Assembly (NCBI GenBank): GCA_002763025.1
Contig: PCYG01000076.1
Location: 370 to 6,029, forward strand
Origin: Candidatus Woesearchaeota archaeon CG10_big_fil_rev_8_21_14_0_10_32_24
Lineage (GTDB): Archaea; Nanobdellota; Nanobdellia; Woesearchaeales; GW2011-AR9
DNA: 5,660 nucleotides
Direction of reading: 5' to 3'
In this document: in pieces, positions 1 through 5,303 of the stretch
Numbering within the stretch: the stretch's first letter is position 1
Layout of the letters: each line of letters starts with the position of its first letter
The notes under the pieces: generated by a model
What the model saw: only the letters and a program-made list of their open reading frames with translations
Databases searched by the model: none
Told to the model about the DNA's origin: nothing
Program-made: the position numbers and the translations under genes

Positions 1-48
1 TTATATTATTGTGATATATAAATATATCTCATATCATAAAAACCAACA

Positions 49-56
49 TTTAAAAA
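49..56 (+). promoter_or_regulatory. TATA box of the RNase J gene
   Basis: The sequence TTTAAAAA is centred about 25.5 bp upstream of the ATG at 78. That spacing would place the transcription start at or next to the A of the ATG, giving a leaderless mRNA. No Shine-Dalgarno-like sequence lies between this box and the start. The region is very AT-rich, so the exact box is uncertain, but its spacing matches the clearer boxes in front of PCNA and the ABC operon. Confidence 0.55.
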
Positions 57-77
57 TAAAGAATCTTTCTTAATGAT

Positions 78-1412
78 ATGACCATTGAAGTTTGCACAAT
101 TGGAGGGTTCTCTAAAACGGAAGGAAATTCTGTTGCGATTAAAGTTGATGACGAAGTTGTTCTCTTAGACATGGGCCTTTCTATGGAGAATTATATTAAA
201 CATCAAGAAGATCGTGAAGATGTTCGTGTAGAAAAAACATATAGTAAACTTATCAAAGTTGATGCGGTTCCCAATTATGATCTTATTAAAGATTGGAAGA
301 ATAAAGTTGTTGCAATTGCACCTTCACATGCTCATTTAGATCACGTAGGTGCGATACCATTTGCGGCATCATTATTTCCTAAAGCAAAAGTAATTTCTAC
401 TCCTTATACAATTGAAATATTAAATTCAATTCTAAGGGATGAAAAAATCCATTTACCTAATCAACTTATTACTGTTAAATTAAATGGGTCTTATAAAGTT
501 TCAGAAAAAATTACTTTAGAATTTGTAGAAATGACACATTCTATCCCCCACACAGCTACAATTGTAGTTCATACACCTTATGGGAAAATTATGTATGCAA
601 ATGATTTCAAACTTGATTATACGCCCATTATTGGAAAACCCCCAAACATGACACGTTTAAAAGAATTAGGGGAGGAAGGAGTGGATATCATGTTTATTGA
701 TTGTTTATATGCAGACACACACATTCACACACCTTCAGAAACAGTAGCGAAACAACTTCTAAAGGACGTGATGCTTGGTATAGATGCTACAGGAAAAGCG
801 ATGATTGTAACCACCTTTTCTTCGCAGATTTCTAGATTAAAAAGTATCATTGAAATGGGTCAAAAGTTAAACAGAAAAATTGTCTTCTTGGGAAGGTCTC
901 TTAGCAAATATGTAAGTGCGGCTGAACGTATTAATTTAGTGCATTTTTCGGAAGATGTGAAAATGTATAGCAGGAGAGATGAAGTTGAAAAAAGCCTCCA
1001 TAAGATTCAGAAAGAAGGTCCCGACAAATATTTAATTGTATGTACAGGCCATCAGGGTGAACCTCGAGCTATTTTATCTAGAATTGTGAGGGGAGAAATA
1101 GATTACAAATTAAAGGATGGAGACATTGTTATATTTAGTTGTCGTGTGATTCCAGTTGAGACAAATATTAAAAATCGTGCAAAATTAGATTCAGATTTGA
1201 AAAAGAAAGGAGTACGTCTCTTTAAGGATGTGCATGTTTCTGGTCATGGTGCTCTTGAGGATCATAGAGAGTTATTAGAATGTGTCAAACCTAAATTATT
1301 TGTGCCTATTCATGCCGCACCTGAAAAAGCGAGAATGTTAATAGATTTTGCAAAGGGTCTTGGTTTTAAAGGAAAAGGTATGGTTGATGGTGGAAGGTTT
1401 GTTGTTAAATAG
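78..1412 (+). CDS. rnj: Ribonuclease J, archaeal type (beta-CASP metallo-beta-lactamase exoribonuclease)
   Basis: This 444-residue protein is a zinc-dependent nuclease of the metallo-beta-lactamase/beta-CASP fold. Family members of this type in archaea degrade RNA 5' to 3' in the cytoplasm. Visible motifs: N-terminal IGGFSKTEGNS with D31 (motif 1 region); HAHLDH at 84-89 (motif 2, Zn ligands); H154 in EMTHSIPH (motif 3); D176 in NDFK (motif 4). The beta-CASP part has D208 (motif A), the TGHQGEP block at 323-329, and FSCRVIP at 353-359. HVSGH at 386-390 and PIH ending at H412 complete the active site. The protein ends soon after this, without the long C-terminal domain of bacterial RNase J, which matches archaeal aRNase J length. 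Two small departures from the usual consensus are NDFK where GDFK is common and PIHAA where PIHGE is common; the metal ligands are kept. The ATG at 78 is chosen because of the TATA box about 25 bp upstream. Another ATG at 73 is out of frame. PCNA follows 58 bp downstream behind its own promoter. Confidence 0.93.
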   Translation: MTIEVCTIGGFSKTEGNSVAIKVDDEVVLLDMGLSMENYIKHQEDREDVRVEKTYSKLIKVDAVPNYDLIKDWKNKVVAIAPSHAHLDHVGAIPFAASLFPKAKVISTPYTIEILNSILRDEKIHLPNQLITVKLNGSYKVSEKITLEFVEMTHSIPHTATIVVHTPYGKIMYANDFKLDYTPIIGKPPNMTRLKELGEEGVDIMFIDCLYADTHIHTPSETVAKQLLKDVMLGIDATGKAMIVTTFSSQISRLKSIIEMGQKLNRKIVFLGRSLSKYVSAAERINLVHFSEDVKMYSRRDEVEKSLHKIQKEGPDKYLIVCTGHQGEPRAILSRIVRGEIDYKLKDGDIVIFSCRVIPVETNIKNRAKLDSDLKKKGVRLFKDVHVSGHGALEDHRELLECVKPKLFVPIHAAPEKARMLIDFAKGLGFKGKGMVDGGRFVVK

Positions 1413-1440
1413 GTGTTAATACTTCTCCATAACAACAAAT

Positions 1441-1448
1441 TTTATAAA
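1441..1448 (+). promoter_or_regulatory. TATA box of the PCNA gene
   Basis: TTTATAAA is a near-ideal archaeal TATA box centred 26.5 bp upstream of the ATG at 1471. It implies transcription starting at the start codon. It lies in the 58-bp gap after the RNase J stop codon, so PCNA can be expressed independently of RNase J. Confidence 0.75.
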
Positions 1449-1470
1449 CCCATAATTCTCTGATATAAAG

Positions 1471-2220
1471 ATGAAATTAGTATTAGCAGAACCGAAATAT
1501 TTTAAGGATAGTATGAGTATTATCTCTGAATTAGTAAGTGAAGCTAAATTTAAAGCAACAAAGAACGGATTAAAGTTAGTAGCAATGGATCCTGCAAATG
1601 TGGCTATGGTTAATTTTGAGCTTCTGAGCAGTTGTTTTACTGAATATGAAGTGTCTGGGGAAGAAGAGGAAGTAGCAATTAATCTTGCAAATTTAAAACA
1701 AATTTTACGTAGGACAAAGGGGGACGATATTCTAACCCTGGAAACTACAGAAGATAATAAATTAAAAATTGAAATGAAGAGTAACACAACACGTTCATTT
1801 TCTATTCCTACATTAGAAGTAGATGATAAAGAACAAAAAGTACCTGATTTATCATTCCATGTGGTTGTAGAAATGGATTCCACCACATTAACAGAAGCAA
1901 TTGAGGATGTAAGTGTTGTAGCTGAATCAGTAACCTTCTTAGGAAGTAAAGATTTACTTGCTGTAAAGGCAGAAGGAGATTTATCTAAAGCATTTATTGA
2001 AATCCGTAATAATGAAACAACAAAAATTAAAATTAAAACCGATGATAAATATAAAGCAAAATATTCTTTAGAGTATTTGAAGAAAATGATTTCTGGAAGT
2101 AAATTAAGTTCAAAAACAACCTTATATTTCAACACGGATTATCCTATGAAACTTGAATATAAAGTGACAGATCGGGTATTATTGAGTTTTATTCTTGCAC
2201 CTCGTGTTGATAATGATTAA
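1471..2220 (+). CDS. pcn: DNA polymerase sliding clamp (PCNA)
   Basis: PCNA is the ring-shaped processivity factor that encircles DNA and tethers DNA polymerase, Fen1, ligase and other PIP-box proteins. In most archaea it is a homotrimer. The protein has 249 residues, the normal length. Recognisable blocks are MDPANVAMV at 39-47 (family consensus MDPSHVAMV/L), the acidic interdomain connector around residues 112-127, YSLEYLKKM at 198-206 in the second domain, and the C-terminal LAPRV at 242-246, which is the usual end of the clamp and part of the PIP-box docking site. Two PCNA domains run in tandem, about 1-112 and 128-249. The only PCNA in view is full length with no disruption. A long open frame on the opposite strand (2135 to 1416) is only its shadow. 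The gene has its own TATA box and a leaderless start, and converges with the pentapeptide gene 20 bp after its stop. Confidence 0.96.
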   Translation: MKLVLAEPKYFKDSMSIISELVSEAKFKATKNGLKLVAMDPANVAMVNFELLSSCFTEYEVSGEEEEVAINLANLKQILRRTKGDDILTLETTEDNKLKIEMKSNTTRSFSIPTLEVDDKEQKVPDLSFHVVVEMDSTTLTEAIEDVSVVAESVTFLGSKDLLAVKAEGDLSKAFIEIRNNETTKIKIKTDDKYKAKYSLEYLKKMISGSKLSSKTTLYFNTDYPMKLEYKVTDRVLLSFILAPRVDND

Positions 2221-2225
2221 ATTTT

Positions 2226-2240
2226 GAGAAAACAAAAAGA
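2226..2240 (-). terminator. T-rich terminator of the pentapeptide gene
   Basis: Directly after the TGA of the minus-strand pentapeptide gene, the transcript strand reads TCTTTTTGTTTTCTC. Archaeal RNA polymerase commonly terminates at such oligo-T tracts without a hairpin. The tract fills the 20-bp gap to the end of PCNA, so it would also limit antisense reading into PCNA. Confidence 0.5.
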
Positions 2241-2816
2241 TCATTCAATTTTAATGTCAAAATAATCTAATAGTCCAATTACATCTGGATTAGAAAATAT
2301 CGCACCTTCTATGTGATTCATTCTTGGATCTATTGAATAATTTATGGCATTACGAAAATCTACTTTAGATAAGTTGGAATTCTTAAATATGGTTTTATTT
2401 AAATCGGATTCAGAAAACTTGCTAGAACTGAAATTTGTATTTGTGAAATAATTTTCTATAATTCTACATCTTAAAAATTCCGTTTTGGGCATCTTAAATC
2501 CATGAAAATCGCAGTTCATAATCATACAATCGTTAAAATTGACTGAGAATAAAAATGGACGTACTTTATAAAAACTTAAACTTAGCAATTTACATCCGAT
2601 AAATGAAACTTCTTGGAAACCACAATGATCTATGTCTGTATTACTGAAATTACACATATTAAACGTACAATCAACAAATATGCAATTTGTTAAATTAGCA
2701 CCACTAAAAATGATATTATTAAACATGCAATTAATGTATTCTTTTGATGCCAAAGGATGATTAGAAAAATTTTTATTTTCAAAGGTCCCTTTTTCAATGA
2801 TCATATGGTTATACAT
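2241..2816 (-). CDS. Pentapeptide-repeat protein, Qnr/McbG-like
   Basis: The protein has 191 residues from the chosen start. Most of it is made of degenerate pentapeptides of the A(D/N)LXX type with a central F or L every five residues (for example CMF, NIIF, ANL, CIF, CTF, CNF, ADF-like VDF), which fold into a right-handed square beta helix. The C-terminal block with NYSIDPRMN at 159-167, then AIFS and GLLDYFDI, resembles the end of Qnr/McbG-like proteins, some of which mimic DNA and bind or protect gyrase. Whether this one does so is not shown. The frame is open back to an ATG at 3005 (254 residues). I prefer 2816 for three reasons: a TATA box at 2839-2846 lies about 26 bp upstream, the spacing seen for other genes here; family members usually begin close to the first repeats; and the extra N-terminus contains 40 codons supplied by an inserted element. 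An ATG at 2804 is a further alternative. Several residues look bacterial in style, so lateral transfer is plausible. Confidence 0.8.
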   Translation of the reverse strand: MYNHMIIEKGTFENKNFSNHPLASKEYINCMFNNIIFSGANLTNCIFVDCTFNMCNFSNTDIDHCGFQEVSFIGCKLLSLSFYKVRPFLFSVNFNDCMIMNCDFHGFKMPKTEFLRCRIIENYFTNTNFSSSKFSESDLNKTIFKNSNLSKVDFRNAINYSIDPRMNHIEGAIFSNPDVIGLLDYFDIKIE

Positions 2817-2838
2817 GTTTCTGTTAGAAGATAGATTG

Positions 2839-2846
2839 TTTATATT
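2839..2846 (-). promoter_or_regulatory. TATA box of the pentapeptide gene
   Basis: On the minus strand AATATAAA is centred about 26.5 bp upstream of the ATG at 2816, preceded by an A-rich stretch where the BRE would sit. This spacing equals that of the PCNA and ABC-operon promoters, and it is the main argument for starting the gene at 2816. The flanking direct repeat of the inserted element begins only 7 bp further upstream. Confidence 0.55.
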
Positions 2847-2852
2847 ATTTTG

Positions 2853-2860
2853 GGATGAAA
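2853..2860. repeat. Target-site duplication, left copy (GGATGAAA)
   Basis: This 8-bp direct repeat abuts the left terminal inverted repeat exactly and recurs at 2973-2980 directly after the right one. The match cannot be extended on either side, as expected for a duplication made by staggered cutting during transposition. Confidence 0.85.
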
Positions 2861-2972
2861 GGCACAATTCAATTTCTGAGTGATGGCAGCGCCAAAGGAG
2901 GCACATTTTGTGAATGATATCACAAAATCTAAGGTGCCGTGCCCTGCAATCACTCACTTTTTGAATTGTGCC
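2861..2972. mobile_element. 112-bp MITE-like element with 12-bp perfect TIRs
   Basis: The ends are GGCACAATTCAA (2861-2872) and its exact reverse complement (2961-2972). After a 4/4-nt mismatch the inverted repeat continues as TGAGTGATGGCAG (2877-2889) against 2944-2956 with one G/A mismatch. The core adds a 5-bp stem (2900-2904 with 2934-2938) and a 9-bp stem (2905-2913 with 2920-2928) closing a 6-nt loop, so about 38 base pairs cover two thirds of the element. It has no room for a transposase. About 45% of its bases are G or C, well above the flanks. An 8-bp direct repeat borders it on both sides. Together these features indicate a miniature inverted-repeat transposable element moved in trans. 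IS families that make 8-bp duplications include IS6, IS1595, ISL3 and IS256; the GGCAC terminus recalls some IS6 members, but the parent family cannot be named from this copy. The ends look undecayed, so insertion was probably recent. Confidence 0.85.
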
Positions 2973-2980
2973 GGATGAAA
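2973..2980. repeat. Target-site duplication, right copy (GGATGAAA)
   Basis: This is the second copy of the 8-bp direct repeat, directly adjoining the right end of the 112-bp element. Removing the element plus one copy (120 bp) restores a continuous empty site. Confidence 0.85.
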
Positions 2981-3008
2981 CTTGATTGTTTGCGAATGGG
3001 TACATACC

Positions 3009-3025
3009 TCGTAGCTCTGCTGCGA
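3009..3025. other. Small hairpin between permease and pentapeptide gene
   Basis: TCGTAGC and GCTGCGA can pair around a TCT loop (7 pairs including one G-T wobble on the plus strand; one mismatch on the minus strand). On the plus strand it is followed by a T-rich run, but no plus-strand gene needs a terminator here. The stretch 2981-3041 otherwise holds no feature I can name, so this is a weak structural observation. Confidence 0.2.
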
Positions 3026-3041
3026 TTTGGTTTTTGATTAT

Positions 3042-3806
3042 CTAATCCCTCAACTTATATCCAATCTTGAAAAGATGCACACATAACGCACCAAACCCTA
3101 CTACAAGAAGAAATACTAAAATAACAGAATACCAAATATTGACATCTGATGTTCCAATGAATCCGTATCTGAATCCATCTACCATATACAAAATAGGGTT
3201 AAATTTTGCAAAATTCTGCCACATTGGAGGTAGCATCTGAACACTAAAGAATACACCACCTAAATATGTTAATGGGGTAATTAGAAATGTTGCGAACACA
3301 TTCATTTTATCGAAGGATGTTGCCCATAATGCAGTTGCGATACCCGCAAAAGCAAATATAATTGAAACCATAATTATAAAGTACAATAATATGAAAATAT
3401 TTCCAACAACAAGGTTTGCAAATAAAAAGCTTACAATTAAAATCCCAATCCCTACTAATAATGCACGTAATACTGCGGCCAATGTTAAAGCGGCAATAAC
3501 CTGCCAATATGCAAGAGGAGATACAAGAACTTCTTGGATATTTTTTTGAAATTTTGAAATAAATAGGGAACTTGAGGTATTCATGTATGCTGACATGATT
3601 ACGCCCATCATGAGTAAACCTGGAATTATAAATTCTAAATACCCTATACCTCCAACCATTTTAATTCTTGATCCTAAGGAATACCCAAAGATTAGAATAA
3701 ATAATGTGGATGTAATAATTGGAGGAATAATTGTTTGCTGCCAGACTCTCAAAAACCGAGAGATTTCACGTTGTGCAAGAGTCCACATACCTGTTAAATT
3801 ACTCAT
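3042..3806 (-). CDS. yadH: ABC-2 type exporter permease, YadH-like
   Basis: This 254-residue integral membrane protein has about six hydrophobic segments (near 24-44, 57-77, 103-130, 134-160, 168-189 and 225-247), the layout of an ABC-2 permease. Two blocks closely resemble E. coli YadH: ITPLTYLGGVFFS at 176-188, and FNPILYMVDGFRYGF at 202-216 followed by a G-x-x-DV turn. The N-terminal REISRFLRVW amphipathic stretch and SRFQ-like SKFQKNIQE at 84-92 (coupling region) also match. It would form the membrane pore for the ATPase encoded just upstream, probably as a dimer, exporting an unknown substrate across the cytoplasmic membrane. The start ATG at 3806 overlaps the end of the ATPase gene by 8 bp, which points to translational coupling. 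A second ATG at residue 7 is possible. The symbol reflects resemblance only; the substrate of this family is not established. Confidence 0.88.
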   Translation of the reverse strand: MSNLTGMWTLAQREISRFLRVWQQTIIPPIITSTLFILIFGYSLGSRIKMVGGIGYLEFIIPGLLMMGVIMSAYMNTSSSLFISKFQKNIQEVLVSPLAYWQVIAALTLAAVLRALLVGIGILIVSFLFANLVVGNIFILLYFIIMVSIIFAFAGIATALWATSFDKMNVFATFLITPLTYLGGVFFSVQMLPPMWQNFAKFNPILYMVDGFRYGFIGTSDVNIWYSVILVFLLVVGFGALCVHLFKIGYKLRD

Positions 3807-4698
3807 TTGTTAAATGTATAAAAACATCCTCCAATTTATTTTTCTGTGTTTCCATTTTTTCTATTGGTAATCCTTGAATATCTGCCAAAACAGTTTCCCA
3901 ATGATCTTTCTTTGAATCTAATGCAATGGTCATTATTTTTCCGTTGAGTACAACATTATATTTTTTCAAATTTGCGGGAATCTTAATTTCTTCTTTTAAT
4001 GTCAAACATAATCTTTCTCCTTCTAATAATTTCAAGAGATTATTTTTAGAATCAAGTGTAATGATTTCTCCATGATTAATAATTGCAATTCTTTCACATA
4101 ATTCTTCAGCTTCTTCCAAATAATGGGTAGTTAATAATATTGTAACACCTTCTTGATTCAATTTACGAATGAATTTCCAAATAGATTTTCGTGTTTCTAC
4201 ATCAACCCCTGCTGTTGGCTCATCTAGGATTAAAATTTTTGGCTGATGAATTAATGCACGCGCAATCATTAGTTTTCGTTTCATTCCGCCAGACAATGTA
4301 ATTGCTTTCATGTCTTTCTTTTCCCATAATCCTAATTCTCTGAGAACTTTTTCTATACGTACTTTTCGTAAATTGCTTGAAATACCAAAGTATCCGGATG
4401 CAAAATATAAGATATTATAGACTTTTTCAAATTGATCAAAATTAAATTCTTGAGGGACTAACCCAATTAATGCACGGGCTTCTTTATAATCTTCCTCAAT
4501 ATCCTTTCCAAATAACATAACATCACCAGAAGTTTTATTTGCAAGCCCTGTGAGGATATGAATGGTTGTAGTTTTTCCTGCACCATTTGGTCCTAATAAG
4601 CCAAAAAACTCTCCTTTTTGAATAGACAATGAAATTCCTTTCAAAGCTTCTATTTTTGGATAAATCTTCTTCAAATTTTTAATTGTGATTGCACCCAT
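3799..4698 (-). CDS. yadG: ABC transporter ATP-binding protein, YadG-like
   Basis: This 299-residue ATPase powers the permease encoded next in the operon. All nucleotide-binding motifs are present: Walker A GPNGAGKT at 36-43, Q-loop Q83 within GLVPQEFNF, signature LSGGM at 135-139, Walker B ILILDEP at 155-161 with catalytic E160, D-loop AGVD at 163-166, and H-loop H192 in TTHYLEEAE. The GLVPQEFNF, GGMKRKLMIARAL and EPTAGVD wording is strikingly like E. coli YadG, as is the length (about 300). A C-terminal stretch of about 80 residues after the ATPase core ends in LEDVFIHLTNE, which is typical of exporter subunits of the DrrA/CcmA type. The start at 4698 is supported by a TATA box 26.5 bp upstream. 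The high resemblance to bacterial sequences may reflect ancient lateral transfer of the whole pair. Confidence 0.94.
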   Translation of the reverse strand: MGAITIKNLKKIYPKIEALKGISLSIQKGEFFGLLGPNGAGKTTTIHILTGLANKTSGDVMLFGKDIEEDYKEARALIGLVPQEFNFDQFEKVYNILYFASGYFGISSNLRKVRIEKVLRELGLWEKKDMKAITLSGGMKRKLMIARALIHQPKILILDEPTAGVDVETRKSIWKFIRKLNQEGVTILLTTHYLEEAEELCERIAIINHGEIITLDSKNNLLKLLEGERLCLTLKEEIKIPANLKKYNVVLNGKIMTIALDSKKDHWETVLADIQGLPIEKMETQKNKLEDVFIHLTNE

Positions 4699-4720
4699 AA
4701 TGAAGAATTGATGTGGGCAG

Positions 4721-4728
4721 GTTATAAA
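4721..4728 (-). promoter_or_regulatory. TATA box of the ABC exporter operon
   Basis: On the minus strand TTTATAAC is centred 26.5 bp upstream of the ATG at 4698, implying a leaderless transcript that starts at the ATPase gene and continues through the permease. It lies in a 74-bp divergent region shared with the CPSC membrane-protein promoter. Confidence 0.7.
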
Positions 4729-4744
4729 GATTGTGGATAAACTT

Positions 4745-4752
4745 TTTATAAG
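4745..4752 (+). promoter_or_regulatory. TATA box of the CPSC membrane-protein gene
   Basis: TTTATAAG is centred 24.5 bp upstream of the ATG at 4773. It would place transcription start at that ATG and argues against the TTG at 4761, which is only about 12 bp from the box. It lies back to back with the operon's TATA box; the centres are 24 bp apart. Confidence 0.65.
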
Positions 4753-4772
4753 GTCCTTAATTGAAAGTAAGT

Positions 4773-5303
4773 ATGAATTATCTTAAAAACGTAAGGGGCG
4801 CTTTGCAAACAGTATATTCTTCAAAGAAGTATTATCTCATTTCGTTTATTGCAGGAATCATAATTTTTTCTTTAAATTCAATGATCAGAAATTATAAATT
4901 ATTATTGAATCAATTTTCTTTTAATTTATTATATAATTTAATTCTTGGAACATTTACATCATTTGCAACAAGTATGTGGATTTCACTTATTATAATTGCA
5001 ATTCTTACAGGAATGATCGTAGCGTTTACAATATTTTTGATTAGTCGTCAAATTAATTCGTCTGGTGTTCCGATGAGTATTTCTAGTATTTTAATTGCAA
5101 TTGTTGCACCTGCATGTCCTTCGTGTGCTGTTAGTTTATTTGGAGTTGTAGGATTAGGCAGCTTGATAGCATACTTACCTTTTAAAGGAGAAGAACTTGG
5201 TCCTTTAGCTATTTTGCTCCTTGCAATTTCGTTAGGGTATCTTTCTAAAAAGGTGGTAACTACTACTTGTGAAATTAAAAATAAAAAAATAAAAAAAGAT
5301 TAA
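4773..5303 (+). CDS. Small membrane protein with CPSC motif, function unknown
   Basis: The protein has 176 residues from the ATG at 4773. A TTG at 4761 would add four residues but sits too close to the TATA box. Hydrophobic segments occur near 20-38, 50-65, 71-90, 102-135 and 144-158, suggesting four or five membrane passes. The notable feature is APACPSCAVSLFGVVGLG starting near residue 112, with C115 and C118 forming a CxxC inside or at the edge of a membrane segment, followed by LPFKG. A third cysteine, C166, lies near the C-terminus. Such a motif could hold a redox disulfide or bind a metal. It is not VKOR, because the four-helix quinone site and loop cysteines are not visible, and it is not clearly DsbD/CcdA. 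The lysine-rich tail (KNKKIKKD) is probably cytoplasmic by the positive-inside rule. The gene ends interlocked with the stop of the thioredoxin-like lipoprotein gene on the other strand, which hints at, but does not prove, a partnership. Confidence 0.75.
   Translation: MNYLKNVRGALQTVYSSKKYYLISFIAGIIIFSLNSMIRNYKLLLNQFSFNLLYNLILGTFTSFATSMWISLIIIAILTGMIVAFTIFLISRQINSSGVPMSISSILIAIVAPACPSCAVSLFGVVGLGSLIAYLPFKGEELGPLAILLLAISLGYLSKKVVTTTCEIKNKKIKKD
5276..5299 (-). terminator. Triple T-tract terminator of the thioredoxin-like gene
   Basis: Right after the minus-strand stop, the transcript strand shows runs of seven, seven and five T separated by single A (or AT). Oligo-T tracts like this terminate archaeal transcription. 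The tract lies inside the 3' end of the converging membrane-protein gene, where on the plus strand it encodes the lysine-rich tail. Confidence 0.6.

Noticed and set aside
1416..2135. Long open frame on the minus strand opposite PCNA.
   Set aside because: It lies antisense to a clearly recognised PCNA gene, has no recognisable domain, and its Ser/Leu-rich composition is what a shadow of an AT-rich gene gives.
2861..2972. Possible resident structured RNA such as SRP RNA, RNase P RNA or an H/ACA guide.
   Set aside because: It lacks the SRP helix 8 tetraloop pattern, the RNase P conserved core and a convincing ACA box. The exact TIRs with flanking 8-bp duplications are explained more simply by transposition.
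2817..3005. N-terminal extension of the pentapeptide protein from the ATG at 3005, with GAGGT just before it.
   Set aside because: The GAGGT is only one base from the ATG, too close to work as a ribosome binding site. Forty of the 63 codons come from the inserted element, and a well-spaced TATA box supports the ATG at 2816. The extension is kept as an open question under findings.
2999..3008. Short palindrome GGTACATACC.
   Set aside because: The arms are only 4 bp with a 2-nt centre, which is too short to form a hairpin or to stand out from chance.
3307..3813. Two short open frames overlapping the permease gene (3307-3507 minus and 3583-3813 plus).
   Set aside because: Both are shadows of the well-supported permease gene in other frames and show no family features.
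4773..5303. Identification of the CPSC membrane protein as VKOR, DsbD/CcdA or MerT.
   Set aside because: It has a CxxC in a membrane segment but not the additional loop cysteines of VKOR nor a recognisable CcdA or MerT pattern, so it is left as unknown.
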